A stretch of DNA of 64,000 nt from Calvatia gigantea (Eukaryota > Basidiomycota > Agaricomycetes > Agaricales > Lycoperdaceae). The notes under the pieces are model-generated. The model ran no database searches, was not told the DNA's origin, and saw only the letters and a program-made list of their open reading frames with translations. The stretch covers positions 744,001 to 808,000 of the forward strand of contig JACAAK010000012.1 in the NCBI GenBank assembly GCA_025093985.1, in the 5' to 3' direction. The position numbers were made by a program, and so were the translations under genes. Of the stretch, positions 24,903 through 35,845 are shown in pieces. Numbering within the stretch: position 1 is the first letter of the stretch; each line of letters begins with the position of its first letter.

Positions 24903-25671
24903 TAGACATGTGAAGCCTGCTGGATAATCGAATGAACATGATGGGCGACCGGAAAACTCAACGGAGGAGCGTTGAGGAGAACGGGGGCGACGACGACCAG
25001 AACACAGACGTGGTCAGGAGCCAAAAGCAGCAATGGGACAGCCTTTAATCCACGGCAGTTGCCGCTTCTGTTGCAGATGGCGACCCTCACTTTCCCACGT
25101 GGTATCCACTTTTCCCAGTCTCCGCATATCGCTAAACCTCGGAGGTTGCTTGGCCTCGAGTCGAGCTTGGCCAATTTCACTTATTCCGGACGCCCTGGTC
25201 CATACCCGAGTCTCCCTTCGCCATCGGTTTATTTTAACCCCTACTTCGTTTCATTTATCTCTCTTACCGACATCGACCTACCCACCCCTTTGCATCTTGT
25301 ATCAGAGGCATCGCCATGACACTCAATCACAGAAGATGTTACTTGTCCACTGCCTGCAATCATTGGCAGAATATTCATTTAGATCAAGCCATACTTTACA
25401 TAAAAATAAAAAAGATTAGCGGCCGACACCGTACATATGACCTTGAGATAATACCGTTGTAATCTCCGGTACCCGACAATTAACCCGTAACAAGCGACAG
25501 TACCTATTACTATTCCTCCGGCCGTCCTACAGATGTCATGCCCATAATCCCTCGCCGGAACACAGCATAATTCCAAGTCTCCGTAGAAACGGCGCTACAG
25601 CTTCCCCAGCAAGCTGATCCATGAAAGCACCCTCGGAGCAAAGAACACAGACTCACCGCATGCAAAAGATT
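24903..25671. other. Intergenic region, no gene recognised
   Basis: Overlapping frames occur on both strands (up to 128 codons at 25033-25419 +) but none shows a known motif or consistent splice structure. Confidence 0.4.
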
Positions 25672-25779
25672 CGCTGGAAGCAGGATTTGAACCTACGCGG
25701 TGAAACACCAAGTGATAATCCCCTCAAGCGCAAAGGCGCTTATTCAAATCACTCGCCCCAACGACTCGGCCATTCCAGC
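25672..25779 (-). tRNA. tRNA-Ser (anticodon UGA) with intron
   Basis: The acceptor stem GCTGGAA pairs with TTCCAGC, followed by discriminator G as usual for tRNA-Ser. The D-arm region TGGCCGAGTCGTTGG and the T-arm GTAGG TTCAAAT CCTGC give the A and B boxes of RNA polymerase III. The anticodon stem AGTGA/TCACT encloses TTTGAA, giving anticodon TGA at 25744-25746, with an intron of about 26 nt after position 37. A long variable arm (GGTG TTT CACC) is the class II feature expected for serine. The spliced length is about 82 nt. Confidence 0.92.
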
Positions 25780-26504
25780 ATGCTCAATGGGCCGTCCTCT
25801 TTTCATCAGGTCATCACATTGACAAATGCGAAATTCGGTATGCGCTCGCTCAAAATAGACGCTCCTACCGTGCAAAAGATCTGCCGGGCCTTGAGCCACC
25901 CGCACGCCGGTTGTCCTTGGTACTACTAATTAGAACCTTTGCTGAGCTTGTTGATCCGCCTCATCCTGTAACTAAAATCCTGAGGGTCAAATCATACCCT
26001 GACGCTGCCCATTTCAATCATGGCGCACCAGGCATTGGTTTACTCTTTGTCTCAAGGGACAGATAGAAGCCCAAGGCTATAATAGTAAATCAACAGCCCC
26101 ATTTTCGATACATAACATCAATATCTATAAAGTGTCAACTTGATATTACCCGGTCGAGCAATGGTGTTATAGTCAAGTTTGGCGGAACATAATGCATAAA
26201 CCCTGGGTCGACAGGAATAGGACACCAGGAAGGTCGGGTTCGGGAAGTTGATCACTTTATTCCAATCCAAGGCGGAGAGTGTGTGTGGGTGATAACTATG
26301 CCAAAAATGGGCAGCTGTGAAATTTAAGCGTGTAGCAGACGGCCTGGACGGGTTGCTATTGCAGTTGATTGTTTTACGGCCAAGAGAAGGTCTTATGGGC
26401 AGTGACCTCATGATAGGGCGCATGAGCTTTGATGATCATTCGCCTTGCCAACCCCTCTCTTAAGTGCTCAGTCTCTGAACTTTCCCTCCTGAAATTATCA
26501 CAGC
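25780..26504. other. Intergenic region, no gene recognised
   Basis: Short frames only. The last part should contain the promoter of the gene starting at 26505. Confidence 0.45.
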
Positions 26505-27178
26505 ATGTCCGTTCCCGCCGACTTTACAATTCTCAATATCACTGGCGGGTTTTACATGGTACGCTGTTGTTCTGGGCAACAGTGGATACCCGAGCCTTAC
26601 TCCGTCATTTAGAACAAAACCCTCACGAATATGGATGATACCGACAGGATTCTCGCCCTCCAGGGTGTTGGATGGTTCAAACGCAAGATCATCAGAATGG
26701 GCACACTGACTCTCTATGTCAAACACTACAAGAACGAGAACAACGAGGAGAAGATTGACATTGACCAGGTCTTTACCGGTGGTATTGCCGGAACGTCAGA
26801 ACACAGGACCCTGATTTGGGAGGAAAAGGAGCACGAAGACCATGTTTTCGGCTCGGTCATTGGGAAGTCGAGACGTGTGAATTCAGAGGAGCTCGGGGAA
26901 CTCAACGAGTACTTGAAGACTGGATGGAGTGAGGATAGCATTGTGCACGGCCTCATCCAAGCTTACGCAGAGAGTAACACTCCGAAGAGTGGAACTAAGT
27001 GGATTGGGAATCAGGTCCGTACAGCCTGTAGCAAACAAAACGAGGTTTGCTGAGGTGACTTTAGACTTGGGGTGTTGAAGCGATCAATGACGAGAGGAGG
27101 TATGTCCGTCACGTCGACTTCACCGGTCCAGGTGGCGAGAATATCCGGACAAAGTTGGTCTATGACTATAGTAAGTAG
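26505..27178 (+). CDS. Small conserved fungal protein of unknown function
   Basis: The ATG at 26505 gives MSVPADFTILNITGGFYM; a GTACGC-to-TTTAG intron joins it to NKTLTNMDDTDRILALQGVG. The body contains WFKRKIIRMGTLTLYVKHYK, IDIDQVFTGGIAGTSEHRTL and HEDHVFGSVIGKSRRV. A second intron after WIGNQ continues as TWGVEAINDERRYVRHVDF and KLVYDY, with stop TAG 27176-27178. The product is about 175 residues, with alternating strands ending in a tyrosine-rich strand, like a small beta-barrel (lipocalin-like) fold. That fold is my inference. I recall similar unnamed proteins in many fungi. Confidence 0.65.
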
Positions 27179-27743
27179 TTGGCATTGCTTGGCGCTGTCG
27201 CCATTGATCGAGACACAGTTGGACCCCTGGATGCTTGAATATCCACTTCAACGTTTTCATTATCTTATCTGATACATCTGACCCTGACTGGGCTCATGGT
27301 GTCAAGCCATTAATCATAGTCCACCTGCCGAGAACGTGGGTCGGGATTTGACATGCTTCAAGAATAATTACGAGCAGTTATGTTCGCTTGCTCTATTTCG
27401 TGATTCCTATCTAGTAACCCTCGATGCCAGTCGAAAAAACTTAACCTTTCTCCTGAGTGTATATTCCTAAGCATAACTCTTGTCGGCGATTCGCAAATCC
27501 CAGACCACTCCTCAAAGTCTTGTTAGGAGTAACCTCCTGATCCTACTAGGTTCACTACCAGGCCCTACTGCGTTTTTGTCACACACGCCCGATCCCAGCC
27601 TCGTAGGTCAATAAATAAACGGGTCATTACGGCGTTCATCGCGTGCCCAAAAGTTCGATTCCTACTGCTTCCTCCCCCAGCACCCACGTGCTCGAAGTCG
27701 CTCCAGGTTACTTGCTGCCCCAATAAACCGTCGCCCGTCCCAG
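27179..27743. other. Intergenic region upstream of dehydrogenase paralogs
   Basis: No gene or structured element is recognised. It should contain the promoter of the gene at 27744. Confidence 0.45.
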
Positions 27744-29658
27744 ATGAAGGCTGCGAGGTTGTACGGTGCTCGCGATATCCGCGTAGAAGAAATCGAGGAA
27801 CCTGAACCAGGTCCACGGGAACTCAAAATAAAGGTAAGATACCCTCTCGCCGTCGTAACACTATTTCGTACAGCTTATCCGTTCCGTCCTGCTACAGGTG
27901 GCATGGTGAGGCAATTCAAAGTTGAAAGACTGTAATATCACTAAACCTATCCCTGTGAAACTTGACGATAGGAACGCCCGTAGGTGATGGTAAAAATCTC
28001 TGAAGCGTATTGCCTCACGATGAAGCTTCGCACAGTTAGCGCCAGCGACCTTCAAAAGTTTCTATCCCCGGGTATTAAGTTCAGAGGATGGCCATCGCCT
28101 TTAGGACACGAGTTCGTGCGCCCCTCGTGTCAGAGTAACCCTAGTACTGAACAACAGCACCTTTGTAGGTTCTCCGGCACCATTGCAGGAGGAGGAAGAG
28201 GAGTTGACACAGAGGAATGGAAGGTTGGGACAAACGTCGTCGTGTGCGTGACACTTCCACTCTCTCTTCGTCAGAATTCTGCTCAAAGCGGAAATGACTA
28301 GAGATCCTTTAGTTTCTTGTATGATTACAACGAAATGTAATGCTTGCGCTTCTGGCCATCGAAATAGGTGTCCAAAAGTCAACTTCATCGTTCGTCCCCA
28401 GATTTTATGTCCACTCCTAGAACTGACGACATTGTAGGGCAACTCCTGCGGACAGAAGAGGTGGCGGTTTGGCGGAATACGTGACCGTTGACGTACAGTA
28501 TGTGCACAAGATCCCGGATAGCGTGTCTCGTGAGTCAATTAATAGCTCAAGTCTCCTGTAGTAACACAGCCTGGTAGTGGAGGTCGCGGCCTGCATCGGA
28601 CCCATTGCCGTGGCGTGGCACGCCGTCGCTCGCACAAATTTTAATGAAGGTGATACCGCCCTCATTCTAGGAGGAGGACCTGTGAGCCCATGATTTATGC
28701 AGCCTGTGAATACGAGCAAGCACTAAAAAGAATTTCCTAGGTGGCCTTTTTCATCCTTCGTGTGCTGCGGTGGGTTTGAACCGTTCATGTGAGGTACCTG
28801 ATTGACACGAGGCTTCTAGATCAATCGCCCCGAAATCCTTCATCCTCGTGTCTGAAGCATCTGCTACCCGTCGAATGGCGGCGCTGAAGCATGGGGCCTC
28901 TGACGTATTGGACCCTGTACACACTCACTTCGGTGCTGCGGGTGTCATCTACAAGGCCACAGCAGGGTTCGGGATTCATGCCGTTTTCGACACTATTGGT
29001 AACCCAATCGACAGTCGATGCTGCGCTGTTATGTTTGCGCACAGGAGGAACACTTGTGAATATGGCGCTGTGGAAGCGGAACGTGACCCTGAATATGAAT
29101 TTTCTGTTCAAAGAGATCATAATAACGGGTAAGCAGACGCGAACATAAAAACACTGAATTACGTCGCAATGACTCAACAGGCGCCATGGCTTACAATAAT
29201 GTCCACCCCGAGATTATCGAAGCCATTTCCCAAGGGGGGATACAAGGGATTGAGGACTTGATTACCGATAAGATACCAATCGAAGACGTCACACAGAAAG
29301 GGTTCCTCGCATTGCTCAACCACGGCGATAGTCACAGTAAGTAACCTATCCCCGATCGGCGAGGAATCCCGCTGATGATATACCAGTCAAGATTCTTGTG
29401 AGGCCAACTGAGCCACCGAAAGAGGAAGAAGCTACTGAAGCCGACGCGGCAGAGAACGCAGTAGCTGATGGTGAGCAAGAAAACCAGGAAGTTAAGGGGA
29501 AGGAGTCCCTGCCTCTGCCAACGATAAGCGTAAATGAAGACCCAGCCCCAGCTATAGGCCAAGTTGGTGCGAACGCTGCGGCTAGAAGAACCCTTACAAA
29601 GATCAGGACGAAAGACCTGTCTCCCGGAAAAACCAGATTTGTGGAAGGAGTGGAATAG
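27744..29658 (+). pseudogene. Zinc-type alcohol dehydrogenase paralog A, altered active site and frame breaks
   Basis: Medium-chain dehydrogenase/reductase, butanediol-dehydrogenase type by layout; tandem paralog of the gene at 30007. Exon 1 (27744-27833) encodes MKAARLYGARDIRVEEIEEP. Two 8-nt exons (27898-27905 and 27972-27979) then read through to ALSASDLQKFLSPG. The expected zinc ligand Cys of the CGSDLH motif is Ser here, and the His is Gln. LGHE is kept, but the usual Glu of the VEP motif is Gly (AACIGPIAVAWHAV). Structural cysteines remain (CMITTKCNAC and GHRNRC). One-base frame breaks lie near 28455-28461 and at 29003-29005. The C-terminus lacks the stop of paralog B and runs on about 80 acidic residues. 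It is a pseudogene or a non-catalytic relative with assembly errors. Confidence 0.7.
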
Positions 29659-30006
29659 TTAGATATTTCCTCTGTCGTATTCCAGGACTGTTGCGCGAAG
29701 GAAAGAGGTTTATCGCGGTTGGAAATACCAAGAGGGCGGAAATAGTCCCTCCTCAGCCGGGCCGGCTGACCCTGCCATCCAACGTGAGAGGAACTTAGAC
29801 GCACACTTCCACACACTTCCATCTGAGCGTGGTTGTCCGCAGGCATCATTAATCATTCATCTGACCTAGCAGAATATTCACATGTTTCGTCATATCGACC
29901 GGTTGTTTGACTCTGTCCAAAATTGCCTGTGTGAGAGGGTATAAGAAGGGCGAGCCAATAAGAATATACTAAGAGAGTCCCCCTACCCCTCGCATACCAT
30001 TATAAT
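29659..30006. other. Spacer between the dehydrogenase paralogs
   Basis: 348 bp with no recognised gene; it should contain the promoter of paralog B. Confidence 0.45.
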
Positions 30007-31676
30007 ATGAAGGCTGGAAGGTTTTACGGACCAGGAGACATACGAGTCGAGGATATCCCAGAACCTACACCGAAGCAAGGTCAGGTCAAGATCAAGGTGG
30101 TCTCGTACATTGTCCCACTATCCATAGTCTCACTAATGGACAATCGTAGGTTGCTTGGTACGCAAATGCAGTGATTCTACCTGGTATATTTTCAAGAGAT
30201 CCCCCCGACGTTTAGGAATGGAAGTAAGTTTGTAGCCCAACCCGCTAGTCAGGGCTGAGTGTTGACTACCGCTTGTAGTATGTGGTAGCGACCTCCACGC
30301 CTACTTGGTGAAAGTACCAGGGTACGCGACGACAGAACCACATGAACTTACTGGGGAAACAGTCCCCATCACCCTTGGACATGAGTGAGAAGTCTTCGGG
30401 GTTATCCAATTGCTTGCACTGCGCTAATCGGGTCATTGCTAGATTCGCAGGGACGATTGCTGAAGTCGGTCCAGGAGTGGATGAGAACAAATGGGCTCCT
30501 GGTACCAATGTTGCTGTGTAAGTGGCGCGACGCAGTATGATTGCCCTTCTAGGTCTCCCTTACCACTTTTAAGCAATCCGATGCTTGCTTGCATGAAACA
30601 GGGTTGTTTCCCTTGTTCCGAGGGTACTCGTAATGTTTGCCCTCTTGCAAGTTTCATAGTACGTCCACCGGTTGCACCAGGTAAAAATCATCGACTGACG
30701 TTCTGTAGGGAATTGGCGGATTGGGTGGCGGCCTCGCAGAATTCATCACCGTTGATGTACAACGTGTGCACGTCCTTCCAAGAGGAGTATCCTGTCAGTT
30801 AACTCCTCCTTTTCCTCAAAATCATGCACTGACTGAGCTTAGTGGAAGTTGGGGCCTGCATTGAGCCCCTTTCCGTTGCATACCACGCAGTAAAGAGGTC
30901 AGGCTTCATCCCAGGCCAAACCGTTCTAATCGTTGGTGCCGGACCCGTGAGTATCTTTATCATGAGATGCCGATTCTTTCGGTCCTAAAATCATCTCTAA
31001 GATCGGTCTATTCCTTCTCAAAGTGCTCAGGTACTATCTCCTCTGGTCGTCAACGTTGACTTGACCTCACGCCTGTGCTGATCAGATCGATCGATCCACG
31101 CCGGAACCATCCTTGTATCCGAACCAGCCGAAATTCGACGTCGATTCGCTCTTGAACATGGTGCAACTCAAGTCTTTGACCCCACCAAGGACAGAGTCCC
31201 TCTTGCGATAAGGACGGTCGTCGCTCCTGGTGTTCATCTTGCGTTTGATGCGGCTGGGATCCAAGCTTCACTGGACACCTGTCTTTTTAGCCTTCGTCCC
31301 AGGGGCACTTACGTTAATGTTGCCATCTGGGAGACGACTGCAACGGTCAACGTGAACCTCATTTTAGGCAGAGAGTTGAACTTCACCGGTATGCATTTTT
31401 CCAGCCTGGGTACCTACATGAGTAGCTGAATGCGGCTTCGGACAGGTGTCCTGGGTTATGACCGGGTCCATGAAGAAGTCATAGCACTTGTGGCTGGGGG
31501 CAAGATTTCGGGTATTGAGAAGTTGATAACAAAACAAATTGCCCTTGATGACGTCGTGGAAAGTGGGTTTAAGCTTCTCGTGAAGGAGAAGGATAAACAA
31601 GGTTGGTTTTTTTCTTTGTCAAAGGCATTCACTCATTCTATGTTGTCAAATAGTCAAGATTCTTGTACATCCATAA
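30007..31676 (+). CDS. Zinc-containing alcohol (butanediol-type) dehydrogenase, paralog B
   Basis: NAD(P)-dependent medium-chain dehydrogenase. The ATG at 30007 gives MKAGRFYGPGDIRVEDIPEP. After exon 1 (30007-30096), two 8-nt exons (30150-30157 and 30216-30223) and exon 4 from 30279 yield VAWNGICGSDLHAYLVK with the catalytic Cys. LGHEFAGTIAEVGPGV supplies the His-Glu pair, ACMKQGCFPCSEGTRNVC the structural zinc cysteines, and GACIEPLSVAYHAV the further Glu ligand. VLIVGAGP continues across an intron as the dinucleotide-binding loop. Later parts are LAFDAAGIQASLDTCLFSLR and VLGYDRVHEEVIALVAGGKI; the last exon gives VKILVHP and stop TAA 31674-31676. It has about ten introns. All catalytic positions look intact. 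Substrate is not determinable. Confidence 0.82.
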
Positions 31677-32155
31677 GCTAGGGAAGGAAGGGTGTAGTAT
31701 CGTAAACGAGAAAATTGTGTAGTTATTGATTTGAGTATCAAGAATTTGAGCTACTTGAAGCCACTGGAAATTGGGAAGCATGTCCATTCTTAACTCAGAC
31801 AGACTGTAACTGACAGGCGGAAATGCGACAGGCGGGAATGCCCGATGACTTCACCGTAATACCCGAGTGGTGGAATTGAAGTTCTCAATGAGTAGCACGA
31901 CCTTCACCTCTCCTCGTTGTTCACAGCCTGTTCCTGACATTCTAAAAGTACTGTGCGCTGATAAGCACCAGACCACCGAACGACTCGACAGATAGCCGCG
32001 TAGATCTCAAGATATTGGGAAGAGCCAAGTTTGTCCCGGTGGAGAACGTGACATGCTGTGGCAGGCTGGTCAGAAAACCCGGATGCCAAGAGATAAGTGT
32101 TTCGGGCACCCTTAATAGACAGAGAGTGAGGATTACCAAGATAGCACACAGGAAG

Positions 32156-32163
32156 GGTGCAGG
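32156..32163. repeat. Left 8-bp target-site duplication of hAT-like element
   Basis: ggtgcagg immediately precedes the left terminal repeat and matches 7 of 8 bases of the right copy at 32941-32948. Confidence 0.7.
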
Positions 32164-32940
32164 TAGTGTTGCACGAAATAGTCCCCCCTATTTCGCATTA
32201 GCTAATTTGCATGGTGAATCACCTGCTAATCAGCAGACCCCCCAAAACCCTGGTGCGAATTTGAGCAAACTAGCCCAAAGGATTGCGCCACATCTCGCAG
32301 GAAATAGTTTTATTCTCAAACATACAAAATGACACACAACAGATAGACAATGCCTGTGGTAGTATCCTACTACTACAGAATACATGCTACCCAGGATTTA
32401 TTTTGTTCCGCGCTGAAGTGTGATGATTAGCCAACACACTATTTGAGTAACATACCAGATGAGGCCGAGTCGAGGAATGGCGATGAGCGTAAGACGGTGC
32501 TGATGTGGGTAGATAACCTTCACGAAATCAGCAACATCGCCCCATCGGAGACGCACACCAGAGGGGACATGACCACTTTCGAGCTGGAGGGCTATCTAGC
32601 TACACAGTATCTCAACATATTATCTGTTGGAGGAAAGCCAGAGATATATACCCCTGTCCCTCAGGATGCCAACGCAGGAGCTTTTGCTGTCCAAGGTGAT
32701 GAATGGGTGACGTGGTAGCCATAGGGTTTAGAATTGAGAGCCTGTGTAAATGGTACAAAGTCCCAAATTTCGCCGCAAATCAGATGCGAATCCGCTATTT
32801 CACACGGTGAATCACAGCTGATTTACCCGGAGGCTGATGCGCAAATTAGCTGTGTTTTACCCCTGCGAAATAGGCCCCTGGGAAGCCAGGTGTGATTCTC
32901 GCCTGCGAAATAGGGCCCAGACCTATTTCCCCCAACACTA
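32164..32940. mobile_element. Non-autonomous hAT-like DNA transposon (777 bp)
   Basis: The ends are imperfect inverted repeats: TAGTGTTGCACGAAATAG on the left and, reverse-complemented, TAGTGTTGGGGGAAATAG on the right (15 of 18 positions equal). Flanking 8-bp duplications (ggtgcagg / ggtgctgg) and the TAGTG terminus fit the hAT superfamily. Both subterminal regions carry several copies of GCGAAATA or its complement and of gtgaatcac, as expected for transposase binding sites. No transposase is seen; an internal + frame (32443-32718, 91 codons) has no recognised domain. It interrupts the HNH-domain gene. Confidence 0.78.
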
Positions 32941-32948
32941 GGTGCTGG
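32941..32948. repeat. Right 8-bp target-site duplication of hAT-like element
   Basis: ggtgctgg directly follows the right terminal repeat; one mismatch to the left copy. Confidence 0.7.
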
Positions 32949-33894
32949 GAGCGCTTACAGGGACCATTACAAACCAGATGTGAAAATCGCTGAGCAAGTA
33001 GCCAACATGTCGAGACAGAGTCAAGACATTTGTCAAACCATGGGCCGGTGTACAGAGTTCATCAAACGAAAGGGAGAAGAAACGTTGAAAAATGGTTGAA
33101 GACTGGGGGTCTTGGGCGGATAACGGTGGAATGATGTGCCATGCGTTAGTTACAACGCCATAGATACCCAGCTCGTTATCTATCTCTGCTCGTTGCGCAG
33201 AAGTGAGCACAAAGTCATAGAAATCAAAATTGTAGGCCCAAAGACATTAGGACAACACGTCAAAAAAATCCAATTTTACAAAGCTAATGACATCCAAAAT
33301 AACACATATCATATTCCTGTCATAACCTCAGCAGATTCCTCAAGAATAAACGGCGTTGGGCATTGTGGGGGAGGGTGACCATACAACGATAGCCATCACG
33401 ATGAAGTGCCTTGGGAGGGAAACTTTGAGTTGCACTAGTGGTGATACAACACCAGGACTCACGGATCTCCTCACGGATTTATGGTCTTGTGGTATTCTCT
33501 GAAGCGGAAGGGCAAAAATTGAGTCGGACCCTCTTGTGCTTCAGGTAAGGACCAGCCGTCTTTAACTGACATCTGGTCAGACCCTACCCAACATGTTTAG
33601 TATATACCACCCACAAAGAGGTTGGACGATCAACATGAAGAGCTCAGCAAACTCATGCAATTTTGCTTTGTTGCGATTGCAATGGAGAGTTTCCTGGGAG
33701 ACATAATCTCGGCCCTCAGGCGTTGGCGCTTCGAGCATGAGGTGACCCAATATCCGGGCGTAAACAATATCCTTGTCTCTGGCATCAGCCAGGTTAGGAG
33801 GCAGAATTTGGAGGCATTGATTGTAGGCATCATGCCACCTCTTTTCGTTGAGGGCACTGTAGGGATTTCGAGGAAGTGGCCTGGATGAAGCCAT

Positions 33895-34662
33895 GAGATA
33901 TTCGCGCTCAGATCTTAGGTATTTCTGTCGGCGCAGTAGTTTCAGAATGAATATATCACCCTCCACCCCACTAGCGGAGCCATACCCGAGCCAACCCTCC
34001 TTTGACAGGGCTAGCGGTCGGTGATTTAAGGGCTCTGTGGTCAAGGCCATTTTCTCATGGTTCGCTGCAATTAGTAATCAGCCCACCAATATCCCTACAA
34101 TGTGCACACAAGCTGCTTCCACCTTGCTTTCGTCGTCGCGTCACCTTTACAGCAAATACAGCTGGTCCCCTTCAGAACAACCCTATCTCGCCCTGCATAT
34201 AACTGTCCGCAACACCGCGTTTAATCATAGTTATTTCTACGAATAACTTAGAAGTTTACTTAGATGGCTCCAGTCATTTTCTTGTACAGCGTGCACAATC
34301 TCAGAGGCGAGCAACAGTCCGCCAAAGACACCGCCGGCGCCAAGGTCCATACTTGACATTGCAGTGAACAACATGTCAAATAACTAGCAGTAGTGTATGA
34401 GATACTAAGGTTTGTGTCGCTCACAGGGCAGGAGGTGGATTAACGCATGTCAGGACGGAATCGTTCGCTAATTCTTTCCTCTGTTGGACTGGAAGTCGTC
34501 GGTCAGCCGGGAGTAGAAACCCTTTATCTTGACCGATATAAGAATTTCAACCATGCACAAGAGTGTCTGAAATATTAAGGAAAGGATAATTGCTGCAATA
34601 CCATGGAGGGATAACAACAAAGTGGGTGTCTACTAAATTTTGTGTGTGAATGTGGACGTAGT
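33895..34662. other. Spacer between HNH remnant and ATP synthase gamma gene
   Basis: The minus-strand frame upstream of 33894 stays open to 34050 but shows no extra motif. Nothing else is recognised. Confidence 0.45.
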
Positions 34663-35845
34663 CTAGAGAGCACTGGCACCTGGAAGTCATGTGAATAAGG
34701 AGAACAGAAGTGAGGGGGGCGTAACATACCGGTAATGATATCGACCAACTCGTTGGTAATGGCGGCTTGACGACCACGATTGTATTGCATAGTAAGCCTG
34801 GAAATCATGTCAGTCGCATTCTTGGAAGCACTGTCCATGGCATTGCGACTGGAATCGGATAAAATGAGGTTTATGTAGTAAGATTGAACACTTGGTGACG
34901 TACCGAGCGCTCTGTTCGCAAGCGTGGCCTTCCACAAGAGCAGCATAGAGGGCATTGGCCAAGGAGAACTCAACGAGGTCCTTGGTAGCATCGTCCTCAT
35001 TCTCGTACGCGTTGAAGGAAGCTGCGCGCATGTCAACATGAAAACTTGAGCAAGAAAATCGAACGTACAGCTCTCCTTCAATGCTTCCTCGCCCTTGACC
35101 TCCATGACGGCAGCTTCATATGAAAGCTGAGAAATGAATCTGTTGTAGATGAGAACAACGGAGTCAAATTTGACACCACTCTTGATAATAAGGTCGGCGA
35201 CACCAGCAGCATCAGCAAAGGTAGGGATGTCTCTGCCAATTTGGTTGAAGGTGATGGTGTAATTGGAAGCGACCTGACGGACGAGTTGAGCCTTGGACTT
35301 ATCACCAATAACAGCAACACTGGGAATCCGCGTTAACTTCAGTGCCAGCGGGCAGAGGTGATTCAGGGTCGCTACTGAGGGCTTTTCGAGTAGCCTTCGA
35401 GACGGAAGAGTGGATGCCACCGCAAAGACCCTTGTCAGATGACACAACGACGAAAAGCTTGTTTGGTGTGGGTTTGTCGGAAGGGGTATTGGCGAAGACC
35501 TCTGACAACGCGACGAATTGGACCGTGGCCGAGGATCAGGCTGCGGAGAACGTACCCGAGTTGGCGATACCGTATTCCTTGCCAGCCTGCATTGCCCTCT
35601 GAGCCTTTGCAAGCTTGGTGGAGGCAATCATTTTCATCGACTAGATACACTATTCAGACGTGTGTATTTATGAGGGTGGATGCAGAATGCAGACCTTCGT
35701 GATTTTCTCGATGTTCCTGACCGACTTCAAGCGCAGCTCGATTTCACGGAGAGTGGCCATGTTGCGGGCCTGCGCAGGAGCAGCAAGCAACAACAACAGG
35801 TTGCTGGGCCGCCGCGCGGAGGACAGAACGGGCAAGCATGGACAT
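34663..35845 (-). CDS. ATP3: Mitochondrial F1 ATP synthase gamma subunit
   Basis: Gamma is the rotating central shaft of mitochondrial ATP synthase. The ATG at 35845 gives [16 protein letters not shown], a presequence-like start; mature-type sequence begins [19 protein letters not shown]. Introns join NIEKITK to [17 protein letters not shown] and GIANS to [17 protein letters not shown]. The family signature [18 protein letters not shown] follows, then [57 protein letters not shown] and the C-terminus [15 protein letters not shown], with stop TAG 34663-34665. Two single extra bases break the frame: one of the TT pair at 35785-35786 (presequence) and one of the three at 35322-35324 (before VAVIGDKSK). 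In an essential gene these are more likely assembly errors than real damage. Confidence 0.9.

Larger units (their letters stand above)
31904..33894 (-). pseudogene. HNH nuclease-domain protein gene, split by a hAT-like insertion
   Basis: The ATG at 33894 begins MASSRPLPRNPYSALNEKRW, followed by DARDKDIVYARILGHLMLEA, an N-terminal region I recall from HNH-domain proteins of Agaricomycetes. ALHRDGYRCMVTL near 33390 is the start of the HNH fold, and NAWHIIPPLSAQ near 33130 is the conserved His-Ile-Ile-Pro, followed by LTNVLTLSRHVGYLLSDFHIWF. Just after this the frame meets a 777-bp insertion (32164-32940). Beyond it the C-terminal part resumes as YLEIYAAICRVVRWSGAY, ending at 31904. Frame changes in the middle were not all explained by introns. 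The gene is probably dead. These proteins are of unknown role; nuclease activity is inferred only from the domain. Confidence 0.6.

Noticed and set aside
27906..27912. TGA apparently ending dehydrogenase paralog A right after VAW
   Set aside because: It lies inside an intron once the two 8-nt exons, conserved in paralog B, are recognised.
32443..32718. 91-codon frame inside the hAT-like element as a host gene
   Set aside because: No known domain and it lies wholly within a mobile element; it is treated as element interior.
35769..35796. A 28-nt GT...AG stretch in the ATP3 presequence as a very short intron
   Set aside because: Removing it does restore frame, but one extra T at 35785-35786 explains the same break and matches the pattern in other genes. 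It is not fully excluded.
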